Source: Frankia sp. AgB1.9
GTDB taxonomy: Bacteria; Actinomycetota; Actinomycetes; Frankiales; Frankiaceae
Direction of reading: 5' to 3'
DNA: 49,939 nt
Assembly (NCBI RefSeq): GCF_016786355.1
Contig: NZ_JADWYX010000067.1
Location: 1 to 49,939 of the forward strand
Shown here one piece after another: positions 34,718 to 43,576 of the stretch (the first letter of the stretch is position 1; each line of letters opens with the position of its first letter). The position numbers and the translations under genes are program-made. The notes under the pieces were generated by a model, which was not told the origin of the DNA, made no database searches, and was given only the letters and a program-made list of their open reading frames with translations.

Positions 34718-35236
34718 CTAACGCGTCGTGTCGAAAAAGAGCGGGACTACGAGGTGGCGGCTATACTGCTTGCGGCGCGCATAGAGGCTGGCGGCTCGGG
34801 CCGATTCGAACGCGACCGTCACAGTCGCCGCGCCGGTGCAGGTGTCGTCCGGCAGGTGGACGACGGCGAAGAGCTGGGCTGACGCGCTCGCCTCCTCGCT
34901 CCGGCCGGAGGAATCCGCGACAGCTGGGCTTGGCTGGGAACCCGCGCCCACGGGCGCGAGGTCCGCGTTGCGGCAGGTGGCGAGGACCGTCGTCAACAAG
35001 GCTCGGGTCTGGTCGAGGCGGGTCGTCGCGGTCTCCAACCAGGCATCGGCCAGCGCGAACTCGTCAACGGGCAAATCCGCGAGGTGAGCGAGCCAGAGCC
35101 GAGCGTCCGTCAAAACTTCCGCGACCGCGCCCAGGTCCGCGGCGAGGGCGCCTCTGTCGCCGGCCCAGTCTTCACCGGCAGCCGTCCCGGGGCGGGCGGT
35201 CGCCGGATCGACGGCGCCCAGATCCTGCGGCGTCAC
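34718..35236 (-). CDS. Hypothetical protein (172 aa)
   Basis: GTG at 35236 overlaps the stop of the preceding reverse-strand gene (GTGA at 35233-35236), so it is the second gene of an operon. The N-terminal half is helical (ALAADLGAVAEVLTDARLWL, then LETATTRLDQTRALLTTVLA). The end is strand-rich with a cluster of positive residues (LFAVVHLPDDTCTGAATVTV, ARRKQYSRHLVVPLFFD). No family is recognised. An apparent longer frame to 35527 is antisense-like and Arg-rich and is not accepted. Confidence 0.6.
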   Translation of the reverse strand: MTPQDLGAVDPATARPGTAAGEDWAGDRGALAADLGAVAEVLTDARLWLAHLADLPVDEFALADAWLETATTRLDQTRALLTTVLATCRNADLAPVGAGSQPSPAVADSSGRSEEASASAQLFAVVHLPDDTCTGAATVTVAFESARAASLYARRKQYSRHLVVPLFFDTTR

Positions 35237-35805
35237 ACTGTCACCGCCACCGGCTCGACGCCGCTCGGTCGCCTGCTGGCCAGCAGGGTCGGCAGGCGCC
35301 GAAGGTCGATGATCTCCCAGACGACCCGCAGCCGAACGGACCCCGGAGTCACGACCGACACCAGATGCGGGAGGACCACTTCCCCGCTCTCCCACGCACA
35401 TCGCGGCCGAGCCCCGCACGCCACGACCGACTCCTGACCCGCCACCGCCGAGCCGCGCCGATCGGCGAGCAACCGCGCGACCACAAGCGAGAGGATCGTT
35501 CGCCCCGGCGACACCAACCGAGGACACACCACCAGCGCCCGCGCGGGCCGCGTTGCCCCGAGCCGTCGCGCGACCGCCTCCGGCGGATACGGATGCGCCG
35601 GCACGAACAACAGCCCACCGTCCCCATCGGGCACCAGCGTCGTCGCGGTCTCGATCCCGGCGCAGTGAGACCCGCGGACACCAGATCGGGGATCCGGGTC
35701 GAGGCCGGCCACGAGCACACCGGCTACGGCCGGCAGCGAGAACGACGGCAGCTCGACGGTCACCAGGCCGTCAGCACCACCGTCCACATCGATCATCACC
35801 TGCAT
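35233..35805 (-). CDS. Hypothetical protein (190 aa)
   Basis: It begins MQVMIDVDGGADGLVTVELP and continues with strand-rich segments (LPAVAGVLVAGLDPD, GGLLFVPAHPYPPEAVARRL, RTILSLVVARLLADRRGSAV). The last part reads VVLPHLVSVVTPGSVRLRVV. No family is recognised. The start is limited by the promoter at 35895-35923, which would begin transcription near 35888, so an in-frame ATG at 35895 cannot be used. ATG 35805 or 35796 remain, the latter with AGGAG ten bases upstream. It is divergent from the DUF5753 regulator. Confidence 0.6.
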   Translation of the reverse strand: MQVMIDVDGGADGLVTVELPSFSLPAVAGVLVAGLDPDPRSGVRGSHCAGIETATTLVPDGDGGLLFVPAHPYPPEAVARRLGATRPARALVVCPRLVSPGRTILSLVVARLLADRRGSAVAGQESVVACGARPRCAWESGEVVLPHLVSVVTPGSVRLRVVWEIIDLRRLPTLLASRRPSGVEPVAVTV

Positions 35806-35883
35806 GCTCCTGGCCCCCCAATCCTCGGTCCGACTGGCGACGAGCTCGGCCTCGATCAGTCGCCTGCCAGCACCAGCCTCGAC

Positions 35884-35923
35884 ATGTTGCTGCAATTATG
35901 TGTGTTGCTGCAACATATGGCAA
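35884..35923 (-). promoter_or_regulatory. Sigma-70-like promoter overlapped by a dyad operator
   Basis: On the reverse strand -35 TTGCCA (35918-35923) and -10 CATAAT (35895-35900) are exactly 17 bp apart and drive the 35805 gene. TTGCTGCAA occurs twice (35887-35895 and 35905-35913). Together ATGTTGCTGCAA and TTGCTGCAACAT form a 12-bp inverted repeat with one mismatch around a 9-bp centre (35884-35916), covering the -10. The patch is AT-rich against its surroundings. The neighbouring HTH protein at 36002 is the obvious candidate binder. Confidence 0.7.
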
Positions 35924-36001
35924 GGGGTCAGATCGGCTCCCGTCGGGTTTCGGTAGCGTCACGTGCCGGCACAGCCACTGATGCGGGAAGGAGACCGGAC
36001 G

Positions 36002-36850
36002 ATGCCTCGGCGACCCCCGTCCGCTCGCACCCGCGGACTCGGCGCAGAGCTGCGCGACCTCCGCGCACACACCGGCCTGACCAGCCGCGCCGCCGCCGAC
36101 CGACTCGGCTGGCACCCATCCACCCTCAGCCGGCTCGAGAACGGCCTGCGCGCGATCAGCCCCGAGGACGTCGCCGCCCTGCTCGTCGTCTACCAGGTCA
36201 CCGGCGACGACCGCGAGCGGCTACTCACCCTCGCCCGGGAGATCGACCGACCAGGCTGGTGGGAGACCGGCCCGGCCGGCATCCCCAACCAGCTCACCGC
36301 CCTCATCGGATTCGAGGCCCAGGCAACCCGCATCACGGACGTCGCGATGCTCCTTGTCCCCGGGCTGCTCCAGACACCTGGCTACGCCCGAGCAGTCATG
36401 ATTGACGGGGGCGTCCCCGCGGGCGAGGTCGATGCTCGCGTCGCGACCCGCCTCGGCCGTCAGGCCATCCTCAACCGGGCCCAGTCCCCGGAGTTGCACG
36501 TCCTGCTCGACGACGCCGCGATCCGTCGTCCGGTTGGCGGACCGGCCGTCATGGCCGACCAGCTACGCCACCTCGCCGCCGCGAACCGACGGCACGGCGT
36601 CACCGTCCAAGTCCTTCCGTTCGGCTCCGGCGCCCACCCGGGCGTCCACGGGTCCTGGGTAACCCTTCAGTTCGAGAAGGCACCGGCCATCGTCCACCTC
36701 GAACATCTGCGCTCGAGCCTCTTCGTCGACGACCCCGCCGACGTCCAACCTTTCCTCGACGCCGCGGATACCCTGGCCACACAGGCACTCGACCCGGCAG
36801 CGTCATCCGAGTACCTCACCACCACGGCCGACGAGTACGAACGCAGGTGA
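36002..36850 (+). CDS. XRE regulator with DUF5753 domain
   Basis: The 282-residue protein has an N-terminal helix-turn-helix (LGAELRDLRAHTGLTSRAAA, then WHPSTLSRLENGLR). A DUF5753 region follows (ALIGFEAQATRITDVAMLLV, PGLLQTPGYARAVM, HVLLDDAAIRRPVGGPAVMA, LRHLAAANRRHGVTVQVLPF, ends VHLEHLRSSLFVDD). In actinomycetes these proteins (BldB/WhiJ-type context) pair with DUF397 proteins and govern development or act toxin-antitoxin-like. ATG 36002 has a GAAGGAG site; in-frame extension to 35963 is unnecessary. DUF397 follows with a GTGA overlap. Confidence 0.92.
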   Translation: MPRRPPSARTRGLGAELRDLRAHTGLTSRAAADRLGWHPSTLSRLENGLRAISPEDVAALLVVYQVTGDDRERLLTLAREIDRPGWWETGPAGIPNQLTALIGFEAQATRITDVAMLLVPGLLQTPGYARAVMIDGGVPAGEVDARVATRLGRQAILNRAQSPELHVLLDDAAIRRPVGGPAVMADQLRHLAAANRRHGVTVQVLPFGSGAHPGVHGSWVTLQFEKAPAIVHLEHLRSSLFVDDPADVQPFLDAADTLATQALDPAASSEYLTTTADEYERR

Positions 36851-37056
36851 ACAGGCCGATGGATCTCACCCAGGCGACCTGGCGCAAGTCCTCCTACAGC
36901 GCCACCCAGACCAACTGCGTCGAAGTCGCGGTCCTCCCCGATGGCACACGAGTCGTCCGCGACAGCAAGGACCCCGATGGGCCCGTCTTGCAGTTCACCC
37001 GCGCAGAATGGGCGGCGTTTCTTTCCGGTGCCCGGGACTGCGAGTTCGACGACTAA
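36847..37056 (+). CDS. DUF397 protein
   Basis: The 69-residue protein shows the family signature: LTQATWRKSSYSATQTNCVE, VAVLPDGTRVVRDSKDPDGP, LQFTRAEWAAFLSGARDCEF. The GTG at 36847 overlaps the upstream stop; ATG 36859 gives the shorter, more typical start. It normally antagonises or partners the adjacent XRE/DUF5753 protein. Confidence 0.93.
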   Translation: MNRPMDLTQATWRKSSYSATQTNCVEVAVLPDGTRVVRDSKDPDGPVLQFTRAEWAAFLSGARDCEFDD

Positions 37057-37069
37057 CTGCCCGCGATTC

Positions 37070-37762
37070 TCATAGTCGGGCGGCCCGCGCACGGTCCGCG
37101 GGCACCGGGGGCGGACGTAGCGCGAGGCCAGCGCCGGTGAGGATGCTGAGGTCCAAGGTCCAGACCGCCTGCGAGCGCATTTCCCACAGGGCGAAGGCGA
37201 CGCCTACATGATCGACGGCCTCGGAATCGGTCATGCCCGTGACCTGGCGGAGATGGGCGAGCGCATCGAGATCCCCGCCGTGCGCGACAGCCCGGCCGAA
37301 GTGCGTCGCCGTATGGCACGACGAGCACAGGCACACCAGCCGGCGCAGGCGCTGCACATGGGTCAGCTCGTCGTAGGCCCATCGTTCGTGGACCTCCAAC
37401 CAGCGGAGCGTCTCCTGGTCGCGCCCCCGCCCGCAGGCCTCGCAGCGCTGGTTCGCGCGGGCCAGCACCATCCGACGCAGCCGGGCCCAGTCACCGGGTT
37501 CCAGGCAGGACCGCGCGTTGGTGAACCAGCACGACGACGGCACCAGGTCGACGAACAGCCCTGATCCGAACGACCGGTCCTCCCCCGGCAGCAGCGCGGG
37601 CAGATCAGACCGGACCGCCCAGCGATCCAGGCCCGGCATGTCAGGTCGCGGCGCGTACCACCGCCCGGCCGCCGGGTCCCAGCGCGCCCCGGCAGCCTTC
37701 GCCAGGTCCTTCTCCGCGAAGGGGACCTCCAGCCAGCAGCGCCGGCCACCTGACCAGTCCAT
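37070..37762 (-). CDS. DUF5710 / HNH-like nuclease
   Basis: The 230-residue protein has two parts. The first (about 1-50) reads RCWLEVPFAEKDLAKAAGAR then WDPAAGRWYAPRPD, a DUF5710-type module. The second is an HNH-like nuclease: RCEACGRGRDQETLRWLEVH with ERWAYD, then RLVCLCSSCHTATHFG, giving two CxxC zinc pairs and a His. It would cut DNA, with unknown target. ATG 37762 has a GGAGGTG site; an in-frame extension to 37822 is weaker. It is convergent with DUF397. Short spacing to the T4SS genes suggests mobile cargo. Confidence 0.82.
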   Translation of the reverse strand: MDWSGGRRCWLEVPFAEKDLAKAAGARWDPAAGRWYAPRPDMPGLDRWAVRSDLPALLPGEDRSFGSGLFVDLVPSSCWFTNARSCLEPGDWARLRRMVLARANQRCEACGRGRDQETLRWLEVHERWAYDELTHVQRLRRLVCLCSSCHTATHFGRAVAHGGDLDALAHLRQVTGMTDSEAVDHVGVAFALWEMRSQAVWTLDLSILTGAGLALRPPPVPADRARAARL

Positions 37763-38063
37763 CACGCACCTCCATGGACAGTCGCCCGACTGCAGCGGCC
37801 GACGACACACAACAGGAACCACCTTCCATTGTTGATGGGTTGTTCTCTATGTCGAGTTTGTCGCGCCCCCGCGTGTCGCTTCGCTCCAGAGCGCGGGTCC
37901 GTACTTAGACAGCTGCGGGACGGGCGCCGCGTGGCCCACCCGGTTGTTCGTCTCGCGGACGGCGAGGTTCGGTCGGCCGAGATTTTGCTTGGCAGCAACT
38001 TCCGGTTGGGGGCTTCGGATTCGCACTGCGGAAGTAGAGGGCTTTCTACGTCCGGAGGTGCTG
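37763..38063. other. Gap upstream of the T4SS operon
   Basis: No gene is seen. A CCCGCG/CGCGGG inverted pair (37868-37873 and 37892-37897) forms a modest hairpin. The promoter of the T4SS operon should lie here, but no clear -35/-10 pair was found. Confidence 0.4.
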
Positions 38064-38489
38064 ATGGTTCTCCAAGGTGGTTGGCGGCCGCGGGTGCGGG
38101 CCTGGTCGCGACGCGCCAGACGGCTGCTCTCGATGGCCGGGGCAGCGCTGCTGCTGGCGGTATGCGGATCTTCGTCGCCGGCGGGAGCCGCGACGAGCGC
38201 GCCCTCACCCGGCGCGACGGGTGAGGGCGTGCCGGGGATCGACGTCCGGCCCGGATGGCAGGGGATGCCGGGTCAGGACAAGATCCAGACGTTTCTGGAT
38301 GTGGCGTCGCAGCTTGGGCTGGCCTGCTGCATCGGGTCGGTCGTGATCGGTGGGGCGGCGCTCGGCGTGGGCCGGGCGACCGGCGCCGGGCAGGCGTCGG
38401 GCCGCGGACTCGGGATGGTGCTGGGTGGTGGCGGTGGGGCTGTACTGATCTTGCTGGCGCCGTCGCTGATCGGCTGGATGAGCCGATGA
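38064..38489 (+). CDS. Small membrane protein at head of T4SS operon (VirB2-like layout)
   Basis: The 141-residue protein has a basic start and hydrophobic signal (RRLLSMAGAALLLAVCGSSS). After a short linker come two TM helices (VASQLGLACCIGSVVIGGAA, and GMVLGGGGGAVLILLAPSLI). Small signal-peptide-plus-two-TM proteins at this place act as pilin-like or channel subunits in T4SS operons; sequence evidence for VirB2 itself is not strong. ATG 38064 has GGAGG; the start of the next gene overlaps its stop. Confidence 0.7.
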   Translation: MVLQGGWRPRVRAWSRRARRLLSMAGAALLLAVCGSSSPAGAATSAPSPGATGEGVPGIDVRPGWQGMPGQDKIQTFLDVASQLGLACCIGSVVIGGAALGVGRATGAGQASGRGLGMVLGGGGGAVLILLAPSLIGWMSR

Positions 38490-38932
38490 ACGCCCCCAAC
38501 CCGCACGCCGCGCCGACGCCGGGCTGGACCTCCGCTCCGGCCGGCCCCGAACTGCCCGACTCGGCTGGCTCCGGCTGGATCCCCCGCCTACCAGCCGAGA
38601 CCCCACCGGTCGTCAGTGGACCGGCCGTACTCGCGGGCTCGGGATGGATTCCCGAACTGCCTCTGCAGCCCGCTCTCGTCACCGATGCGCCGTCCGGATG
38701 GATGGGCAACGAACCGGCGTCGTCCAGGCCTGCGGTGCCCGGGCCAGTCAGCGGCTACAGATGGGGCGAGCGGTTCGTCGCCTGGGTGACCGTGGTGATG
38801 CTGCTGGTCGCGGCCGGGCTGTGCGCGGCGTTGGTTTGGCGACTACTGCATCCAGCGCCGAGCCCGGCCTGCCCCGTGCTCACGACCCCGGCCGCTTCGC
38901 TCGCGCCGCCGATGGTGGGGCGGCTGGCCTGA
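38486..38932 (+). CDS. Single-TM protein of the T4SS operon
   Basis: The 148-residue protein has a Pro/Ser/Gly-rich N-terminal half with a repeated GSGWIP motif (SAGSGWIPRLPAE; LAGSGWIPELPLQ; APSGWMGNE). One TM helix follows (FVAWVTVVMLLVAAGLCAAL) and a short external tail. It is translationally coupled on both sides (ATGA and TGATG). The tryptophan repeat suggests a short linear interaction motif. No family is recognised. Confidence 0.7.
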   Translation: MNAPNPHAAPTPGWTSAPAGPELPDSAGSGWIPRLPAETPPVVSGPAVLAGSGWIPELPLQPALVTDAPSGWMGNEPASSRPAVPGPVSGYRWGERFVAWVTVVMLLVAAGLCAALVWRLLHPAPSPACPVLTTPAASLAPPMVGRLA

Positions 38933-40143
38933 TGGGTGCGCTCCTCGGGAACCTGTCCACGGCCACGGTCCGGCCGATCCTGGAGGCGATGATCGGCCTG
39001 TTCGTGACGGCGTTCGGCGACCGGCTGCACGACCTGTTGGCCGGGCTGTTCTCCTCGTCGACCAGGCCGCAGGTGACCGCGGCGAGTTTCGTGGCCGGTG
39101 ACGGGCCGTACCACACGGTCGCGCTGTTCAGCACCGTGCTACTTATCGGGACGCTGGTGCTCGGCGTCATACAGGGTCTGCTGTCCGGGGAGCCGGGGCA
39201 GGCGTTCGCGCGACTGGTCCGGCAGGTGCCGGTCGCGGTGCTCGCGATCGGCGGGTTCCCGTGGCTGGTCGACCAGATGCTCAGCCTGGCCGACGTGCTC
39301 GCCGAGGCGGTCCTGCCCGCGGCGCAGGGCCGGCAACTGGCGGACGTGATGGCCGCGCCGCCGTCGACGGATGTGCCGGGGCTGCTCGTGACCGTGGTCG
39401 CGTTCTGCGGCGGGGTGCTGTTGACGATGGAACTCGTCGTGCGCGACGGGCTGGTCATGGTGGTCGTGGCGCTCGCGCCGCTGAGCTTCGCCGCGTCGGT
39501 GATGCCGGCCGCTCGGGCCGCGGCGGGTGAGGTCGTCAAGCTGACCGCGGCGGTTGTCCTCGCGAAACCAGCGATCTTCGTCGCGCTACGGATCGGGATC
39601 GACCAGCTCCACCAGAGCCAGAACGGCTCGGCCCTGGGGACGGTTGTGAGCGGCACGGGCACGGCCAACTGGGGGCCTTACCTGCTCGGCCTCACGGTGC
39701 TGGTCGTCGCGGCGTGCATGCCGTTCGTGGTGTGGCGACTGATGCCCCTCGCCGAGGCCTACGCCTTGGCACAGGGAGTGTCGCGCGCACCGTTCCGCGC
39801 TGCCCAGTCAGCCGCCCAACTGGCCTACTACAGCCGCTTCCTGTCCGGCGGAGGCGGCGGCCGCCCGGGCGCGCTGCCGGGAGGCGGCGCAGGCCGGCCC
39901 GACCGCCCCGGCGGCGAGCGAGCCGGCACCGGCGGCTTCGGCCCTCCACGCACCCTGCCGGACCCACCGCCCGCCGCCCGCGCCGGCAGACGGGGCGGCC
40001 GGCCGGGAGCACAGAACCCGCCGGGGCCAGAGGTACGGCCGCCGGTCCCGAACCCGCCGCCGACAGACGTTCAGAGGGACGATCGGCGCCAGCGACCCCG
40101 TGGCGAACCGGACGGCGCCGCGGCGCCGGGGACCGACCAGTGA
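38932..40143 (+). CDS. VirB6/TrbL-like conjugation membrane protein
   Basis: The 403-residue protein has five or more TM segments (TVALFSTVLLIGTLVLGVIQ; VPVAVLAIGGFPWLVDQMLS; GLLVTVVAFCGGVLLTMELV; LVMVVVALAPLSFAASVMPA; LLGLTVLVVAACMPFVVWRL). It ends with a Gly/Pro/Arg-rich cytoplasmic tail of about 110 residues. Topology and place before SCO6880- and VirB4-like genes fit a VirB6/TrbL channel component. Start at ATG 38932 overlaps the upstream TGA. Confidence 0.85.
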   Translation: MGALLGNLSTATVRPILEAMIGLFVTAFGDRLHDLLAGLFSSSTRPQVTAASFVAGDGPYHTVALFSTVLLIGTLVLGVIQGLLSGEPGQAFARLVRQVPVAVLAIGGFPWLVDQMLSLADVLAEAVLPAAQGRQLADVMAAPPSTDVPGLLVTVVAFCGGVLLTMELVVRDGLVMVVVALAPLSFAASVMPAARAAAGEVVKLTAAVVLAKPAIFVALRIGIDQLHQSQNGSALGTVVSGTGTANWGPYLLGLTVLVVAACMPFVVWRLMPLAEAYALAQGVSRAPFRAAQSAAQLAYYSRFLSGGGGGRPGALPGGGAGRPDRPGGERAGTGGFGPPRTLPDPPPAARAGRRGGRPGAQNPPGPEVRPPVPNPPPTDVQRDDRRQRPRGEPDGAAAPGTDQ

Positions 40144-42035
40144 GCGATGAGCCTGTCTACCGGCTGGCGCCGCGACGCAGCGGAACCGCGTTCTACGGGC
40201 TAACCGTCGCCCAGCTCGCCCTGGCGGCGACCGGCATCCTCCTCATGGTCGCCGCGACCACGATGCTCGGCGGCTCCGCCGGCCTCGTCGCCGGGGCGAC
40301 GTGCCTGACCGCGGCTGTACTGATCGCGACCGTCCGCGTCGACGGCGAACCCCTCTATCAGGCGTTGCCTTTGCTCGTCCGCTATGCGCTCACGCATCCC
40401 CGCCGCGCGGCAGCGCGCCGATCCTCTGGGCGGATCGCAGGCCGTGGACACCGACCGCCGCCGGCAGCGGCAGCGGGCGGCCTGCCCTGCTGGCTGGGTG
40501 CCGGCTGGCTGCGCGACATCGAAATCGTCGACACCGCGACCAAAGCACTACGCACCTCGGATGGCGAGCCGCCTGCCGTGATCCGCCACCTCGACAGCGG
40601 CGCGTTGACCGTCGTCCTCGACGTCCGGGGCGGCCCCTTCACGCTGCTGGACACCCCAGACCAACACCGCGCTTTGGCCGCCTGGGCCCGCGTCCTAGCC
40701 CAGACAGCGCGCTCCCGGGGCATCCTCGCCTTCGGCTGGACCCTGCGCACCCGCCACTCCCCCACCGAAGATCCACGGAAGCCCGGACCAACGGCGACGC
40801 CGGCCGGCCAGAACAGGCAAGAGGCGTCGCGACTCGACCGAACACCGCTCGGCGGTACCCGCCGCGACGTCGCAGAGGCCACCCTGACCTCCTACTGGCG
40901 GCTCGTCGACGACACGGTGCTGCAACATCACGAGCTACGCCTCTGGCTCACCGTCGACGCCGGTCACCGCCGGGGCCACCGCCGGCGCGGCAAATCCGCC
41001 CGACCGGAGCTGGTCGCCGTCGACGCCGCCGCGGCACTCGCCGCCCGCGCGACCAGCGCCGGCCTCACCGTTCACGGCGTCCTCAGCGCCACCCAGCTCG
41101 CCGCCGACCTCACCCTCGCCACCGATCCCAGCCCATCCGCCGAGGACGGCGAAACGCCAGACCGGGCCGACGGTCACCCATCGCCGGGTTCAGCCGTTGA
41201 CCGCTTCACAGTCGAATCGGCGTCCCTTCAGCAGCCGCCGACGCGGCCGGACACGGTAGTCCGAGAGCCGCTCGGCCTGGCCGCCCGCGCGGGCCTCGCC
41301 GGCGCTCGCGACAGCCACCATCCACCGACGCGGCGAGGGCCAAGCGGTCGACAATCCTTCACGCCGCCAGCCGCCGGGACCGGCGAAGGAGACGGTGACG
41401 GTGAAAGCCGCCCAACGCCGCCGGGCCGACGCGAGCCGACGCCCGCAGCCCATCAGCCCGACGCCGTCCCCGCCGGGTGGCGTCGCGGCGCCAGGCGCCC
41501 GACGGATAGCCGCGATCTCAAGGTCTGCTGGGACGCTGTCCGGACCGGTCGGACGTGGCACCGAGTCTTCTGGGTCGCCGCCTGGCCCGCCGGACCGCTA
41601 CACCCCGGCTGGCTTGACCCCCTCCTGCACGAAGCCCCCTGCGCCCGGACCCTGACGGTCGCGTTCGCCCCCGTCTCTGGCCGGGCATCGCGCCGAAGGC
41701 TCAACCACGACACGGCCGCCGTCGACCTGGCTCTGCAGATCCGCGACCGGCACGCCGTCCGCATCCCCGACCAGCTCGCCCGCGCCCACGACGAGATCCG
41801 CCAACGCGACGCCGAACTGTCCGCCGGCCACCCCGAACTCGCCTACCTCGCGCTGATCGACCTGGCGGCTCCCGACCGGGACACCCTCGACGCCGCCTCC
41901 GCCGAACTGGCCGATCTCGCCGCCCGCACCGGCATCACCGACCTGCGCCCCCTGCACGGCCGCCACCACCACGCCCTCCCCGCGACCCTGCCGTTCGGCC
42001 GCGTCATCCGCCGCGTTCACCCTGGAGCCGCCTGA
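40140..42035 (+). CDS. SCO6880-like T4SS protein (VirB3/PrgI-type N-terminus)
   Basis: The 631-residue protein begins with PrgI-like APRRSGTAFYGLTVAQLALA and two TM helices (ATGILLMVAATTMLGGSAGL; VAGATCLTAAVLIATVRVDG). A long cytoplasmic domain follows (GAGWLRDIEIVDTATKALRT; LTVVLDVRGGPFTLLDTPDQ; SYWRLVDDTVLQHHELRLWL; then VFWVAAWPAGPLHPGWLDPL). Such SCO6880 proteins precede VirB4 in actinobacterial T4SS operons and supply the VirB3-like and N-terminal VirB4-like parts. GTG 40140 gives a GTGA overlap. The middle (about 390-470) is low-complexity. Confidence 0.85.
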   Translation: MSDEPVYRLAPRRSGTAFYGLTVAQLALAATGILLMVAATTMLGGSAGLVAGATCLTAAVLIATVRVDGEPLYQALPLLVRYALTHPRRAAARRSSGRIAGRGHRPPPAAAAGGLPCWLGAGWLRDIEIVDTATKALRTSDGEPPAVIRHLDSGALTVVLDVRGGPFTLLDTPDQHRALAAWARVLAQTARSRGILAFGWTLRTRHSPTEDPRKPGPTATPAGQNRQEASRLDRTPLGGTRRDVAEATLTSYWRLVDDTVLQHHELRLWLTVDAGHRRGHRRRGKSARPELVAVDAAAALAARATSAGLTVHGVLSATQLAADLTLATDPSPSAEDGETPDRADGHPSPGSAVDRFTVESASLQQPPTRPDTVVREPLGLAARAGLAGARDSHHPPTRRGPSGRQSFTPPAAGTGEGDGDGESRPTPPGRREPTPAAHQPDAVPAGWRRGARRPTDSRDLKVCWDAVRTGRTWHRVFWVAAWPAGPLHPGWLDPLLHEAPCARTLTVAFAPVSGRASRRRLNHDTAAVDLALQIRDRHAVRIPDQLARAHDEIRQRDAELSAGHPELAYLALIDLAAPDRDTLDAASAELADLAARTGITDLRPLHGRHHHALPATLPFGRVIRRVHPGAA

Positions 42036-43576
42036 TGCCACGACCACTCGCCCTTCGCCGACTCGGTCGCCGGGCAGCGCAAGGACCGGCGGTCCCGGTG
42101 ACCCTGCCCTGGCAGATCGCCACAACCGCCCACCTCTGCGCGCTAAGCCCCCTGCCGATCGCCACCGGATCGGGCACCGCCGGACCGCTACTGGGCGCCG
42201 ACCGCCTCGCCGGCGGCCCCTTCCATTTCGACCTCATCGACGCCTACGAAGCCGGCCTCATCCAAGGCCCCAACATGCTGATCTCCGGCGCCGGCGCCCA
42301 CGGAAAAAGCGCCCTCGCTAAGGCCTACCTGCACCGCACCACCGCCCTGACCGCGCTGACCGGCCGTCCCCGCTGGACAGCGGTCATCGACCCAAAGGGC
42401 GAATGGACGGCCCTCGGTCAACGCCTCGGCTACGCCGTGCTGCGCCTCCAACCTGGCGGCACCGTCCGCGTCAACCCGCTGGATACCGCGCCAGGCCACC
42501 TATCACCGCCCAGGCAGCGCGCCACCACGATCAGCGCCTCGCCCGCACCTCCGTCCGGCGCGGGAAGCTCGAAAACCACCGGCGCCGACCACGACCCGCC
42601 CGCCGCCGGATCGACCAGCATGAGGGCCTCCGCCAGGACTCGCAGCTCGACGGCCAACCCAGCCGGCATCGGCGGGCAAGGCGACATCGACGGCGTCGCC
42701 GCGCGACGCGCTGCCGTCCTGGAAACCCTCCTCGCCGTCGCCCTCGACCACCCGGCACTCGACCCCAGCCAACAACGCCTGCTCGTCGAAACCGCCCGCC
42801 GCATCAGCACCCGGCCCGGCGCGACCCCGTCAGGACCGACCGCGCCAACCCTGCACGACGTCCGTCACCTTCTCGCCCAGCCCGACCACGCCCTGGCCGA
42901 AGACCTGGACACCACCCTCGACGAGCTCCTCGACCGCCGCCGCCCCCTGCTCGACGCCACCGTCACGCTGCTCGAACACGACCTGCGCGGCATCGCCGAC
43001 GGACCAACCAGCCGAGGCCTCGCCTGGCACACCGCCCCGGGCCTGATCCTCGACCTGTCCGCCCTACTCACCCAGCCCAGAACACTGAAACTCGTCCTGA
43101 CCGCCGCGACCGGCTGGCTCGCCGCCGTCATGTACGGCCAACGCGCGACCCACAAGGTCACCATCGTCGACGAGGCCTGGATCGCCCTCGACGACCCGGC
43201 CATCGCCCGCCACCTCGAAAACCAATGGCGCCTCGGCAGGCAGTTCGGCCAGGTCAACATCCTCATCACCCACGCCATCGCGGACCTTCGGACCCGGACC
43301 GGCAGCAGCGGCGCTTCAGCCACCGCCGAAGGACTCCTGAACACCACATCAGTACGCGTATTTCTCCACCAGAACCCCGAACACGTCGGCTCACTGTTCG
43401 CCAACATGGGCCTCACCCGCCGCCAAACGGACCTCCTCGACCAGCTGCCTCCGTTCACCGCCCTCTGGCAGATCGGCCCCCACACCGCACTCGTCGACCA
43501 CACCATGACCCCGGACGAGTGGACCTTCGCCGACACCGATGCCGCTATGATCAACTCGCCGGTGCCACACGCATGA
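42035..43576 (+). CDS. virB4: VirB4-like T4SS ATPase
   Basis: This 513-residue ATPase would energise transfer or pilus assembly. It shows PNMLISGAGAHGKSALAKAY with Walker A GAGAHGKS (85-92; His in place of the usual Gly/Ala), TAVIDPKGEW, THKVTIVDEAWIALDDPAIA with Walker B VDE (378-380), and QFGQVNILITHAIADLRTRT. It ends NTTSVRVFLHQNPEHVGSLF. At about 150-225 a Ser/Ala/Pro-rich insertion (SASPAPPSGAGSSKTTGADH) separates the core. The protein is shorter than Gram-negative VirB4 because the N-terminal part sits in the upstream gene. It is the last gene of the operon. Confidence 0.88.
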   Translation: MPRPLALRRLGRRAAQGPAVPVTLPWQIATTAHLCALSPLPIATGSGTAGPLLGADRLAGGPFHFDLIDAYEAGLIQGPNMLISGAGAHGKSALAKAYLHRTTALTALTGRPRWTAVIDPKGEWTALGQRLGYAVLRLQPGGTVRVNPLDTAPGHLSPPRQRATTISASPAPPSGAGSSKTTGADHDPPAAGSTSMRASARTRSSTANPAGIGGQGDIDGVAARRAAVLETLLAVALDHPALDPSQQRLLVETARRISTRPGATPSGPTAPTLHDVRHLLAQPDHALAEDLDTTLDELLDRRRPLLDATVTLLEHDLRGIADGPTSRGLAWHTAPGLILDLSALLTQPRTLKLVLTAATGWLAAVMYGQRATHKVTIVDEAWIALDDPAIARHLENQWRLGRQFGQVNILITHAIADLRTRTGSSGASATAEGLLNTTSVRVFLHQNPEHVGSLFANMGLTRRQTDLLDQLPPFTALWQIGPHTALVDHTMTPDEWTFADTDAAMINSPVPHA

